From the NCBI RefSeq assembly GCF_900110675.1, contig NZ_FOEN01000007.1:44834-108833 (forward strand): DNA of 64,000 nucleotides, in the 5' to 3' direction. How positions within the stretch are numbered: position 1 is the first letter of the stretch; each line of letters starts with the position of its first letter. Below, piece after piece: positions 35,413-44,587 of this stretch. The notes beneath the pieces were generated by a model, which did not search any database, was not told the DNA's origin, and saw nothing but the letters and a program-made list of their open reading frames with translations. The DNA is from Ignavigranum ruoffiae (lineage in GTDB: Bacteria > Bacillota > Bacilli > Lactobacillales > Aerococcaceae). Made by a program: the position numbers and the translations under genes.

Positions 35413-36583
35413 TCAAGTCATCAATCGAAAGGGAACCTATTGTACTCAATGGGATTATGTTTATGATCGATTTGGTAAAGCTGACTTGCTGCCTTTCACG
35501 ATTTCAGATACTGATTTTCCTTTGCCTGAATCTACCATTCAGCTTTTGAAGAAACGACTGGACCATGGTATCTTAGGGTACACCCGCTGGAATCATCCAG
35601 ATTTTAAAGAAAGTGTTGTGTCTTGGTTTAAGCAACGCTTCGATTCAACCATTGATTCAGACTGGGTGGTATATAGCCCCAGTGTGATGTATTCAGTGTC
35701 CTTATTAATTCGTTTATTAAGTCAAGAAGGCCAAGGAGTGATTGTTCAAACACCTGCTTATGATGCCTTTTATAAGACGATTCGAACCAACCAACGTCAA
35801 GTTGTTGAGAACCCACTCTGCTATCACGAGGGACGCTATTCTATAAACTGTGATCATTTGGAGTCCTTAATGCAAGATTCACAAAATCGGATCTTGTTAC
35901 TCTGTTCGCCCCATAATCCGACCGGTCGGGTATGGCAGCGGGAAGAATTACAGAAGATCGTTAATTTGTGTCAGCAATATCAAGTTTTTATTATTAGCGA
36001 TGAGATACATATGGATATTGTCCGTCAGGGCACACAACACCATCCGATTCTAGATTTCAAGCAAACAGGGGTTGCCTTACTTAGTTCCGGTTCCAAGACC
36101 TTTAACTTTGCTGGTTTATTGTTCTCATATCTAATGATCCCTGATCAGGACTTACGAGACCAATTCTTAAGTTTGCTTAAAGGAGCAGATGGGCTTAGCT
36201 CACCGAGTAATCTAGGCATGTTAGCGACCATGGATACTTATCAGCACGCCGGAGATTTGGTAGATGAGCTAAATCAGTATATTGAACAGAACGAACAAAG
36301 AACCATCGAATTTATTGAACAATATTGTCCTAAATTATCGGTAGTTCCGGCTGAAGCCACTTATTTATTATGGATTGATATGAGTCAATTGCCTAGCTCG
36401 ATGAAGGATTTTCAGAACTTACTGGTTAATCAAGCTAAGGTGGCGATTATGGATGGCTCAGTTTATGGTGGCAACGGAGCTGATTTTCTCCGCTTAAACA
36501 TAGGTTGTCCGTGGTCCAAACTACAAGCAGGGTTGAATGGCTTGCGACTGGCCTATGAAATTGTTGAGCAGCAGAAACCCTAA
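35402..36583 (+). CDS. malY: PatB/MalY-type C-S lyase (aminotransferase fold)
   Basis: A 393-aa fold-type I PLP enzyme of the MalY/PatB family. The PLP lysine is Lys232 in SSGSKTFNFAG. Other conserved segments are SPHNPTGRVW and ISDEIHMDI. MalY and PatB cleave cystathionine to homocysteine, pyruvate and ammonia; in enterobacteria MalY also modulates a maltose regulator. It overlaps the PTS gene by 11 bp, so translation is coupled, and it ends with a strong terminator. Why a C-S lyase is coupled to a sugar permease is not settled. Confidence 0.88.
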   Translation: MNFDQVINRKGTYCTQWDYVYDRFGKADLLPFTISDTDFPLPESTIQLLKKRLDHGILGYTRWNHPDFKESVVSWFKQRFDSTIDSDWVVYSPSVMYSVSLLIRLLSQEGQGVIVQTPAYDAFYKTIRTNQRQVVENPLCYHEGRYSINCDHLESLMQDSQNRILLLCSPHNPTGRVWQREELQKIVNLCQQYQVFIISDEIHMDIVRQGTQHHPILDFKQTGVALLSSGSKTFNFAGLLFSYLMIPDQDLRDQFLSLLKGADGLSSPSNLGMLATMDTYQHAGDLVDELNQYIEQNEQRTIEFIEQYCPKLSVVPAEATYLLWIDMSQLPSSMKDFQNLLVNQAKVAIMDGSVYGGNGADFLRLNIGCPWSKLQAGLNGLRLAYEIVEQQKP

Positions 36584-36595
36584 TTTCCTCAATAA

Positions 36596-36630
36596 ACGGT
36601 TTGAATCGAACGGATTCAAATCGTTTTTTT
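36596..36630 (+). terminator. Terminator after malY
   Basis: ACGGTTTGAATC (36596-36607) pairs with GATTCAAATCGT (36613-36624), one G-U pair included, and a T-run follows to 36630. Confidence 0.88.
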
Positions 36631-36708
36631 GTTAAGATTTAGTCTAGAGGCTGTTATTCATCGATAGATTCTTTATAATAAACTTAAGAAAACAAGAAGA
36701 GGGTTTAT

Positions 36709-37839
36709 ATGAAAGAAACAATGGGACTCTATGTCCATATTCCATTTTGTCAGAAGAAGTGTCATTATTGTGATTTCCTTACTTTTGCCCGACAAGAAGG
36801 GATGATTAAGAAGTATGTCGATTATTTAATTAAAGAAATGGCTTTATATGCCAAAGAAGATTACTTATTAGATAGTATTTATTTTGGTGGTGGCACCCCG
36901 TCCTATCTGGCTGCTGAAGAGATGGATCGAATTATGCAGGCAATTTACGCCTATTTTGACGTAAGTGAAGACTGTGAAATTTCAATAGAAATGAATCCAG
37001 AATCGGTCACGGCGGAACGCCTTGAAGTCTATCTTAAGCACGGCTTTAACCGTTATACGATGGGGGTCCAATCGTTTGATGATGCGGTATTGACTTTGAT
37101 GGGTCGCCTACATGATGGTCAAACCGTTCGCGACCGAGTGGATTTATTACGCAAGATGGGTGTCAAGAATTTAGGCATTGATTTAATGTTTGCCAATCCG
37201 AAACAAAATATGGCGATTCTCAAATCTGACTTGAAACAAGGCTTGTCATTAAATCCGGACCATATTTCTTATTATTCCTTGATGATAAAAGAAGGGACTC
37301 CCTTTGCTCGTTGGGTTCAGACGCGGCAAATTCAATTAATCGAAGATGAAGCAGAACGCGATATGTATCATTACATACAGTCTGAGCTAGCTAAAGCGGG
37401 CTACCAGCAATATGAGATTTCTAACTTTGCCCGACCTGGTGCAGAAAGTCGTCATAATCAAAAATATTGGACACTAGCGAATTATATTGGTCTAGGCTTA
37501 GGGGCCCATTCGAATATTGATTTGGTTCGTTACAGTAATTGCCGGCAATTTGATCATTATTTTGCCAAAATTGACCAAGGTCAGAAACCGATTGCTTATC
37601 AAGAACAGTTGTCACTCGAAGATCGCGAAAAGGAATACATCATGTTGAACCTGCGTTTAATAAAAGGCTTTGCCATTACCGAACTTAATCAGAAATTCAA
37701 CATCAATTTCGAAGAAAAATATAGAACAGCTATCGACAAACACCTTAAACTCGGAACGGTATCAATCAAAGATGGGCAATTCACTTTTACCAAATTTGGT
37801 TTGGATGTCGGCAACCAATTTTATCTAGATATATTATAA
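36709..37839 (+). CDS. hemW: Radical SAM heme chaperone HemW
   Basis: A 376-aa radical SAM protein. The 4Fe-4S cysteines are Cys14, Cys18 and Cys21 in IPFCQKKCHYCDF, and YFGGGTPSYL is the SAM-binding glycine motif. HemW proteins lack the extra residues of coproporphyrinogen oxidase HemN and act as heme chaperones. The HemN C-terminal domain (about 300-376) is present. AGAGGG stands ahead of the ATG. It is probably monocistronic or shared with the next small gene. Confidence 0.92.
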   Translation: MKETMGLYVHIPFCQKKCHYCDFLTFARQEGMIKKYVDYLIKEMALYAKEDYLLDSIYFGGGTPSYLAAEEMDRIMQAIYAYFDVSEDCEISIEMNPESVTAERLEVYLKHGFNRYTMGVQSFDDAVLTLMGRLHDGQTVRDRVDLLRKMGVKNLGIDLMFANPKQNMAILKSDLKQGLSLNPDHISYYSLMIKEGTPFARWVQTRQIQLIEDEAERDMYHYIQSELAKAGYQQYEISNFARPGAESRHNQKYWTLANYIGLGLGAHSNIDLVRYSNCRQFDHYFAKIDQGQKPIAYQEQLSLEDREKEYIMLNLRLIKGFAITELNQKFNINFEEKYRTAIDKHLKLGTVSIKDGQFTFTKFGLDVGNQFYLDIL

Positions 37840-37915
37840 AAGATTAAAATTACGGCTGAGGACTGAGGTATTTCAGACAAAATCTGGTATCTTTAATTTA
37901 TAAGGAGTGATGACA

Positions 37916-38248
37916 ATGGAACAGCTTCGTAATAAATTAACGACTATGCCACAGAAATTCTGGATTTATAATTACGCCATGTCGCTTGTTTACTTTCTGT
38001 TAGATAATCATTGGGCTGCATTGCCGCTTATCTTATTTCCAGTAGCAGTTATTTTAATTTCAAGTCTAGCCAAGACATATCGGATTGATCCCCACTATCA
38101 GACTTTGATTGGGTTTTATCCTTTTGAGAAAGGGAATCTCTTGAGTTTTGGCCTGGCCTTATTACTTAATTTCATCATTTGGCAGGTTTCTCACTGGTTA
38201 GTATTGATTGCTTTGTTTCTACTTTATACGCAAGATAGAAATCATTAA
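37916..38248 (+). CDS. Small hypothetical membrane protein
   Basis: A 110-aa protein with three hydrophobic stretches (about residues 20-34, 36-54 and 74-104). I do not recognise a family. I chose the ATG at 37916 because AAGGAG (37902-37907) lies eight bases upstream; ATG at 37910 is too close. It follows hemW and ends before a terminator. Confidence 0.6.
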   Translation: MEQLRNKLTTMPQKFWIYNYAMSLVYFLLDNHWAALPLILFPVAVILISSLAKTYRIDPHYQTLIGFYPFEKGNLLSFGLALLLNFIIWQVSHWLVLIALFLLYTQDRNH

Positions 38249-38308
38249 TTGTACAGACTACCTCAGAACGTTGGCGATTGGTTTAAGGCTGTTGGAGTGT
38301 CAATATTA

Positions 38309-38336
38309 GGCGATTGGAGTAATTCAATCGCCTTTT
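38309..38336 (+). terminator. Rho-independent terminator
   Basis: GGCGATTGGAG pairs around AATTCAATCGCC with the perfect stem GGCGATTG/CAATCGCC, followed by TTTTTT. Confidence 0.88.
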
Positions 38337-38517
38337 TTGGTCTGTACTTGAGACCCGGGTTGCTAGGTAATTACTAGACCAGAATAATTATAGAATTGGC
38401 GGTCTTTCACTGATCTGGCTTTGCTTCTTGAAGCTATCTAAACCATCGACGGCCTTATTTTTATCTTTCTTTGTAATCAATGATATAATGTTGTTAAGTA
38501 AGAGAAGGAGGGATTAG

Positions 38518-39306
38518 ATGGAAGCATACAAAGTTCCTAAAGTTTGGCAATGGGAAGACGAGAATTCTAAGCGTTCTGGTAATCGACCGACAGCAGGTAA
38601 GCGATTTGAGCAAAGCTTGCCCCAAGGCGACCATGACTATCAAGTTTATTCACTCGGCACACCCAATGGGATTAAGGTAACGATTATGCTAGAAGAATTA
38701 AAAGCGCTAGGTTTTTCGGTAGATTATGACTTGTTCTTAATTAATATCCAAGAAGGCGATCAGTTTGGTTCTGACTTTGTTGAATTGAATCCGAACTCCA
38801 AGATTCCTGCCTTGTTAGATACGTCAGCAGACCCAGCGATACGTGTATTTGAATCCGGATCAATTCTACTATATTTAGCTGATAAGTATCAGGCCTTGAT
38901 TCCTCAAGATTGGGCAGGCCGCACTGAATGTTTGAATTGGGTCTTTTGGCAAGTAGGGGCGGGACCTTTTATTGGTGGAGGATTCGGTCATTTCTTTACC
39001 TATGCTCCGACCAAACAGAAATATCCGATTGATCGATATGCTATGGAAACCAAACGTCTGCTAAGTGTGCTTGAGGGTGTACTGGCTCATCAACCATATT
39101 TATGTGGCGATGATTATACTATTTCCGATATTATTAATTGGTCTTGGTTTGGTCGCTTAGCTTTGGATAAGATCTATCCAGGCTCGTATGAATTCTTATC
39201 ATTAACAGATTATCCTAACGTTAAGGCTTGGGCCGAACGGATTAATCAGCGCCCTGCCGTCCAAGCTGGATTAGCCGTAGAATATCAGTCCATTGATGCA
39301 GAATAA
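38518..39306 (+). CDS. yghU: Glutathione S-transferase-like protein (YghU type)
   Basis: A 262-aa protein closely resembling the nu-class GST YghU. The thioredoxin-like domain carries YSLGTPNGIKVTIMLEEL with the threonine/asparagine that bind the thiol, followed by NPNSKIPALLD and FESGSILLYLADK. The helical C-terminal domain includes GGGFGHFFTYAP. YghU-type enzymes act as disulfide-bond reductases or organic peroxidases with glutathione. AGAAGGAGG precedes the ATG. It may form an operon with the next gene, 28 bp downstream. Confidence 0.9.
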   Translation: MEAYKVPKVWQWEDENSKRSGNRPTAGKRFEQSLPQGDHDYQVYSLGTPNGIKVTIMLEELKALGFSVDYDLFLINIQEGDQFGSDFVELNPNSKIPALLDTSADPAIRVFESGSILLYLADKYQALIPQDWAGRTECLNWVFWQVGAGPFIGGGFGHFFTYAPTKQKYPIDRYAMETKRLLSVLEGVLAHQPYLCGDDYTISDIINWSWFGRLALDKIYPGSYEFLSLTDYPNVKAWAERINQRPAVQAGLAVEYQSIDAE

Positions 39307-39334
39307 TTTCAGCTAAGCAGAAAGGAGCCTTACC

Positions 39335-40015
39335 ATGAAAGTTTCATATCATAATCATTCAGTAGTTCAAGTCTTCCCCAATTCTGGCCACCGACTTATT
39401 ATTGATCCCTTTATTGAAGGGAATGAAGGAACCGATCTTGAGGTTGAGCAAGTTAAAGTCGATTATATTCTTTTAACCCATGCACATAGTGATCATTTTG
39501 GGGATACAGTCGCGATTGCTAAAGCCAACCAAGCCCTAGTGATTTGTAATGTAGAGCTGGCGGGATACTTAGCGAGTCAAGGCGTTCAATGTCATGGTAT
39601 GCAACCAGGCGGTAGTCATCGTTTTGATTTCGGTCGAGTAACCTTCACCCAGGCGATCCATGGTTCCTCGTTAGAAATCGATGGCTTACCTGTTACTTTG
39701 GGCTTAGCTGCTGGTATAATTATCGAAGCTGATGATCAGGTCCTTTATCACTTGGGTGATACTGCTCTATTCTCTGATTTGAAATTGTATGGCGACCTAT
39801 TTGATATTGACTTAGCGCTGATTCCAATCGGCGATAATTTCACGATGGGTCCGCGCGATGCGCTTTTAGCAGCTCAGTGGCTCAAAGCTAAACATGTCAT
39901 GCCGGTTCATTACAATACCTTCCCACTCATTAAACAAGATCCCCAGGCTTTTGTCGCCAGTTTACCTGATGGCCAAGGTTTGTTAACCGATATTGGCGAA
40001 GTCATCGAACTATAA
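39335..40015 (+). CDS. UPF0173 metal-dependent hydrolase
   Basis: A 226-aa metallo-beta-lactamase-fold protein. The metal ligands are in LTHAHSDHFGD, with further histidines in YHLGDTALF and VMPVHYNTFP. The UPF0173 family is widespread, and its substrate is unknown. AGAAAGGAG stands before the ATG. Confidence 0.88.
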   Translation: MKVSYHNHSVVQVFPNSGHRLIIDPFIEGNEGTDLEVEQVKVDYILLTHAHSDHFGDTVAIAKANQALVICNVELAGYLASQGVQCHGMQPGGSHRFDFGRVTFTQAIHGSSLEIDGLPVTLGLAAGIIIEADDQVLYHLGDTALFSDLKLYGDLFDIDLALIPIGDNFTMGPRDALLAAQWLKAKHVMPVHYNTFPLIKQDPQAFVASLPDGQGLLTDIGEVIEL

Positions 40016-40073
40016 GATGAGTAAGGATAGCGATTTAGACCAGTCTGCCTAAGTTTTGTTATCAAATACCAAA

Positions 40074-40119
40074 CCCACAAGACGTCGTATTAAATCAGCG
40101 AGTTCTTGTGGGATTTTTT
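40074..40119 (+). terminator. Rho-independent terminator
   Basis: CCCACAAGA (40074 on) pairs with TCTTGTGGG, followed by ATTTTTTG. The loop is about 20 bases. Confidence 0.8.
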
Positions 40120-40240
40120 GTTTTACGATAGCCAAACGAGAAACACGCTCAACCATGCATACGAATTCAAAGAAGAGACGTCATATTATTTCTAATGTTT
40201 AATCAGACTCAGTATAATGAGTACAAAAGGAGGAAATCTC

Positions 40241-41167
40241 ATGAAATTAAAGAAGATTGTTTTGTTCCTGTTTTGTGCCTTATTTCTCTGGGGTTGTGAC
40301 AATGCGACTAATCTATTTCCAAATACGACACCGACACGAACGGATTATGTTGAGAAATCTGAATCAGGATATAGCAGTCAACAACAGGTATCTTATAGTG
40401 GGTCGGCAACGATTGAAAGTAAAGCCTATCAGAAAGATTACGAACGTTTCCTACAATCCGTAGAAGCTGTTAAGGGCAAAGTTACCTCTCAGAGCTCGAC
40501 TCAGTATTCTGATGAAATGAGTCGAAGTGTCTTAAATCAAACTTCTATTACCGTGGATGTCCCTCAAGAACAATTACAAGAATTTATTCAAACGATTAAG
40601 AAAGATTACAAGGTGGCCAACTTTTCCTTGTCTAGCCAGGATCAGACCGACACAATTAATCAAGATCAAGAAAGGCTAGAAGAAGTAAAGGCGGAGATTG
40701 CTGATTTAGAGAAGAAATTAGCGGAAGAGAATCTGCCTTCAGCCGAAAAAATTGCTTATCAAGATAATTTACGTGAATTAAAAGCCGAACAACGAAATCT
40801 GGAAGCTAGTCTGAATCAGACCCAAGACTCGGTGAAATATTCTACTTTAGATATTAGTTTGAAAGAAGTAAAACGTTACTATAACGAGAAACCTAGTGTG
40901 GCTGATTATTTCGTCCAAGCTTTCTCCGGATTCTTCACTTTCGCCATTCCTTTGTTTGCTTGGTCATTAATCAGTCTATTCTTTGTGATTCCTTATTTAT
41001 TCGTCGCTGTCTTTACCTATGTCTTTGCCCGTAAAATGGTCAACAAGTTCGTTCACAAAGGACATGCACCGACTAAAGTCTATATCAAAGAGATTCCTTC
41101 AATTCAAGCAGACAAAAATGCGGACACCCGTGACGAAACAATAGATAGTGTAATCGATCGGAAGTAA
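40241..41167 (+). CDS. DUF4349 lipoprotein
   Basis: A 308-aa lipoprotein. The signal peptide ends in the lipobox LWGC (Cys19). The DUF4349 domain (about residues 60-220) contains a coiled-coil segment (about 145-195, rich in E, K and L), and a hydrophobic helix lies near the C-terminus (about 225-270). DUF4349 proteins are envelope-anchored with unknown role. AAAAGGAGG stands before the ATG, and TATAAT at 40213-40218 is the likely -10, which excludes an upstream start. Confidence 0.82.
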   Translation: MKLKKIVLFLFCALFLWGCDNATNLFPNTTPTRTDYVEKSESGYSSQQQVSYSGSATIESKAYQKDYERFLQSVEAVKGKVTSQSSTQYSDEMSRSVLNQTSITVDVPQEQLQEFIQTIKKDYKVANFSLSSQDQTDTINQDQERLEEVKAEIADLEKKLAEENLPSAEKIAYQDNLRELKAEQRNLEASLNQTQDSVKYSTLDISLKEVKRYYNEKPSVADYFVQAFSGFFTFAIPLFAWSLISLFFVIPYLFVAVFTYVFARKMVNKFVHKGHAPTKVYIKEIPSIQADKNADTRDETIDSVIDRK

Positions 41168-41244
41168 CACTAGTTGGTCAATAGAGTTTGCAGAGAAAAA
41201 TTGGATTCAAAGGACTCCTTTAAATAAAAAATGAAGCACAATTT

Positions 41245-41287
41245 CCGAATTTTGAGAGCAATAGCCGCCAAGATTCGGTTTTTTTAT
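41245..41287 (+). terminator. Terminator after DUF4349 gene
   Basis: CCGAAT (41245-41250) pairs with ATTCGG, extended by partial pairing on the loop side, followed by a run of seven T. Confidence 0.7.
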
Positions 41288-41389
41288 CGCTAATCAGTGG
41301 CTTAAAACTAGAAAAAAGTATCGCGAGTCAAGATTTTTCCAATCTAATAATGATATTGAACGAATTGATTGCTCAAAGTGTATAAGCAT

Positions 41390-41425
41390 AAAAAAACTAG
41401 CCGTTTTACACGCCTAGTTTTTCTT
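41390..41425 (-). terminator. Terminator of hicAB
   Basis: On the minus strand AAAACTAG and CTAGTTTTTTT form a stem with a loop of about 13 bases, overlapping the last codons of hicB. The A/T arms make it active in both directions. Confidence 0.7.
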
Positions 41426-41792
41426 TTAATGCTTCAGTTAATGTTTGGGAGAAATTAATGTTATAGCTTACTGCGATATCGTTTAAATATTTGGGAATCG
41501 TAAGTGTTTTCTTAATTAATTTAGCTTCATGTTTTTCTCGGGCTAATTTTAAATCAACTTGGATAGGAATCAGGAGCTCATCAGGTTCAATTTTAAGCGA
41601 TTCAGGTTCTGAGGCTTGGGGGATTTTATCATGTTCATTCTCGGCAACTAATAACCAACCTTCAAGTAAGTCCTTGGCCATGGCTAATGCGTCAGTCATA
41701 TCATTACCAAAGGTATAGGCACCTGCTAAATCAGGAAAATGGACATTATATTGATTATTTTCTTTTGTGAAAACAGCATAGTACAGATACAT
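41406..41792 (-). CDS. hicB: HicB antitoxin
   Basis: A 128-aa antitoxin. The N-terminal HicB fold (YYAVFTKENNQYNVHFPDLAGAYTFG and ALAMAKDLLEGWL) mimics an RNase H fold. A C-terminal ribbon-helix-helix-like tail (about 95-128, KKTLTIPKYLNDIAV) binds DNA. It neutralises HicA and represses the operon. GGAGTGATTA precedes the ATG. hicA lies upstream, the usual toxin-first order. Confidence 0.92.
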   Translation of the reverse strand: MYLYYAVFTKENNQYNVHFPDLAGAYTFGNDMTDALAMAKDLLEGWLLVAENEHDKIPQASEPESLKIEPDELLIPIQVDLKLAREKHEAKLIKKTLTIPKYLNDIAVSYNINFSQTLTEALKEKLGV

Positions 41793-41841
41793 TTAATCAC
41801 TCCTAAATATCATTAAGAAAATATGGCTAAAGTTTAATGAG

Positions 41842-42024
41842 TTATTTGAGTCCAGCTTGTTTAAAAATGCTATTCAGGGTTTTAATAGGGAAATCCCTAA
41901 GTGGAGGAGAAACGGTTACTTTAACCTTTTTAATAAGATGGTTGAAATGTTTATGACTACCAACAGATCCGACAAGATACCCACCATCTTCTTTTAAATA
42001 TTTAATAATTTCTTTCGAATCCAC
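41842..42024 (-). CDS. hicA: HicA toxin (mRNA interferase)
   Basis: A 60-aa double-stranded-RNA-binding-fold mRNA interferase. The catalytic His24 lies in GSHKHF. The C-terminal PIKTLNSIFKQAGL is canonical. The central segment is SPPLRDFP where many HicA proteins have a PHPKKDLP-like loop. It starts with GTG behind GGAGATTGTA. It cleaves mRNA unless bound by HicB. Confidence 0.9.
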   Translation of the reverse strand: MDSKEIIKYLKEDGGYLVGSVGSHKHFNHLIKKVKVTVSPPLRDFPIKTLNSIFKQAGLK

Positions 42025-42271
42025 TACAATCTCCTTTATAAATTTTTATTATGATATTTATAAAACTAATCAATCCACTCAAGCGTTTGTCAGAGGCTGT
42101 TTTTTTAGAGACTGATTGTGTCGGTTTAAGAGTATTAGATAGACTTTCTAGCTTGATTTTATTCCTTTATCCATCATCTTTAATTTAATCTCTAATCAAG
42201 TCTCTGTTCTATATTGTTCTAAACGTCTATGCTATAATTTAAATGATAAGCATTAAATAAGGAGAGTAGTT

Positions 42272-43099
42272 ATGAGATTAATTTCATGGAATATTGATTC
42301 ATTAAATGCAGCCTTAACTTCAGATTCAGCGCGCGCTATTCTATCACGAGAAGTGCTCAGCACGATTAAGGAATTGGATCCAGATATAATTGCCTTGCAA
42401 GAAACAAAGTTATCGATTAAAGGTCCGACTAAGAAACATTTAGAAGTTCTTGTCTCTTACTTCCCCGACTATGACCTTTGTTGGACTTCTTCTGAAGAAC
42501 CCGCCCGCAAGAGTTATGCTGGGACCATGTTCTTATACAAAAAGGCTTACCAACCTCAAGTAAGTTTCCCTAAAATTGGGGGACCTGAACCAATGGATAG
42601 CGAAGGACGAATTATTACTTTAGAATTCGATGATTGTTTCATTACCCAGGTTTATACACCAAACGCGGGTGATCAACTGCGTCGACTGGCTCATCGTCAA
42701 GTTTGGGATCAGAAGTATGCTGATTACCTCAGTCAATTAGATCAAATCAAACCTGTCTTAGCTACAGGAGATTATAATGTTGCTCATAAAGAAATCGACT
42801 TAGCCCATCCCGAATCTAATCATATGCATGCAGGCTTTACAGACGAAGAACGCGCAGGTTTTACTGCGTTATTGAATCGCGGATTTACAGATACATTCCG
42901 TCACCTACATGGTGATGTCGAAGGGCAGTATACCTGGTGGGCGCAACGAGTGAAGACCAGTAAGATTAATAACTCAGGCTGGAGAATTGATTATTGGTTA
43001 GTCTCAAACCGGATTGCCGATAAAGTTCTTACTTCAACCATGATTGACTCCGGAAGTCGTCAAGACCATACGCCAATCATGATGGAAATCGAATTATAA
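42272..43099 (+). CDS. exoA: Exodeoxyribonuclease III / AP endonuclease
   Basis: A 275-aa member of the exonuclease III family that incises DNA at abasic sites. Catalytic motifs are present: SWNIDSLNA, LQETKLS (metal glutamate), GDYNVAH, and the C-terminal RQDHTPIM with the Asp-His pair. AAGGAGAG precedes the ATG. TATAAT at 42233-42238 is the likely -10. It functions in base excision repair. Confidence 0.93.
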   Translation: MRLISWNIDSLNAALTSDSARAILSREVLSTIKELDPDIIALQETKLSIKGPTKKHLEVLVSYFPDYDLCWTSSEEPARKSYAGTMFLYKKAYQPQVSFPKIGGPEPMDSEGRIITLEFDDCFITQVYTPNAGDQLRRLAHRQVWDQKYADYLSQLDQIKPVLATGDYNVAHKEIDLAHPESNHMHAGFTDEERAGFTALLNRGFTDTFRHLHGDVEGQYTWWAQRVKTSKINNSGWRIDYWLVSNRIADKVLTSTMIDSGSRQDHTPIMMEIEL

Positions 43100-43203
43100 A
43101 AATCGAATGTCCACAGTTCTCCATCTTTGTCCTCAAAAATATTGACTTTTCTTTTATAAATCGCTAACATATGGTTATCTTGACTAGATACGGAGGATTA
43201 ATC

Positions 43204-43734
43204 ATGTTAGATAGCGAAGCCATCTTGAAATTTCGTTGTCCACGCTGGGATGATTTACCTGCAGAATCCCTGTTTAATCGTGAAGTGGTCGAATATTTAT
43301 CAAAGACACTTTCCGTATTATTCGCGGAAGATGATTTTATAACGCAGACGATCATTCAAAATTACAGCAAACGTGGCATTATTCCTAAATTAGCTGGTAG
43401 GAAATATGAACGAGAACATATCGCTTATCTGATTATCATATTAATTTATAAACAGATTTTGAGTATCGATCGGGTCAAGCAAGGTGTTGATTTACAATTG
43501 GCTTTAATGCCACCAGCACAAGCCTATAATGTTTTCGCTTTGGCTTTGGATCAAGCTATTCAGCGAACTTTCAAACCTGTTTTCGATCAAGATAGATATA
43601 CCATTGCTGCTCAACCAATTGAATTAAATAGTGAAGGTGTTCAGGTCATTGCCAATGCCTTTGCCTTAAAATTATTAGGAACGATTATTATCCAAGCAGA
43701 AGGATATAGAAAAGTAGGGGGAAAAGATGAATAA
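43204..43734 (+). CDS. DUF1836 domain protein
   Basis: A 176-aa protein of the DUF1836 family, which is often encoded next to degV in Bacilli. It contains a MerR-like segment (VVEYLSKTLSVLF and NYSKRGIIPKLAGRKYEREHIAYLI). This suggests DNA binding. ATG 43204 follows CGGAGGATTAATC; a longer frame lacks an SD. It overlaps degV by 8 bp, so the two are coupled. Confidence 0.82.
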   Translation: MLDSEAILKFRCPRWDDLPAESLFNREVVEYLSKTLSVLFAEDDFITQTIIQNYSKRGIIPKLAGRKYEREHIAYLIIILIYKQILSIDRVKQGVDLQLALMPPAQAYNVFALALDQAIQRTFKPVFDQDRYTIAAQPIELNSEGVQVIANAFALKLLGTIIIQAEGYRKVGGKDE

Positions 43735-44587
43735 ACTCGTCGTTGTTACGGATACCGCATCCGATTTAACCTTTGAAATCGCTGAAAAATATAATATTGC
43801 TTTGATTCCTTATCAATTACAAATGGGTGACAATCACTATAATGACCAAGTCGATATTAGTGCTGAAGAATTCTATGCCACGATGGAGAATTATGATGTC
43901 CTGTCTACTGGGATTCCTTCAATCCAGACCGTAATTAATAAATTAGAAGAATTACAAAAGGAAGGCTATACTCAAGCCCTTTTGGTTTGTTCATCGGATC
44001 GGATTACCGGTATGGAGCAACTTTATCAAGTCGTTAAAGATGAATATAGTGATATGGATTTATATATCGTCAATAGTGGCCAAATTGCTTCTAGTACGGG
44101 ACTTTTGGCGATCTATGCTGCGCAATTAGTTCAACAAGGACAAACCATTGATGAAGTCTTGTCCGAATTAGACCGCGTAGGTCAACATATTAATATCTTT
44201 GCTGTCTTTAGAACCCTGACCTATATTATTAAGGGAGGCCGTCTGAATAAATATAAGGGGGCCATTGGGAATCTGTTAAATATCAATCCGATTCTATCTG
44301 AGGTCAATCGTGAAGTAAGTATTATCAAGAAAGTCCGAGGTACCAAACGGAGCTTGCAAGCTCTGATTGACCAAGCTAAAGAGGAATTAGGTCAATCTAA
44401 GGAATATATGATTGCAATTTTCCATGCCAATAACCCTGAAGAAGTAGAAGAAGTCAAGAAACAAATGGCTGATGAAATCAGCAAAGCCAAATTATTCTTG
44501 GTAAGTAACTTAACTCCAGTCTTGGGTAGCCATTCAGGACCTAAAGCGATTGGTATATCAACAATCCGGATTGATGGGATTCAATAA
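43727..44587 (+). CDS. DegV family fatty-acid-binding protein
   Basis: A 286-aa DegV protein. Typical segments are VTDTASDLT at the start, LSTGIPSIQTV, and the later FRTLTYIIKGGRLNKYKGAIG. DegV (FakB-like) proteins bind a fatty acid and may present it to a fatty acid kinase. The ATG overlaps the DUF1836 gene by 8 bp, behind GGGGGAAAAG. A long hairpin lies downstream. Confidence 0.9.
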   Translation: MNKLVVVTDTASDLTFEIAEKYNIALIPYQLQMGDNHYNDQVDISAEEFYATMENYDVLSTGIPSIQTVINKLEELQKEGYTQALLVCSSDRITGMEQLYQVVKDEYSDMDLYIVNSGQIASSTGLLAIYAAQLVQQGQTIDEVLSELDRVGQHINIFAVFRTLTYIIKGGRLNKYKGAIGNLLNINPILSEVNREVSIIKKVRGTKRSLQALIDQAKEELGQSKEYMIAIFHANNPEEVEEVKKQMADEISKAKLFLVSNLTPVLGSHSGPKAIGISTIRIDGIQ

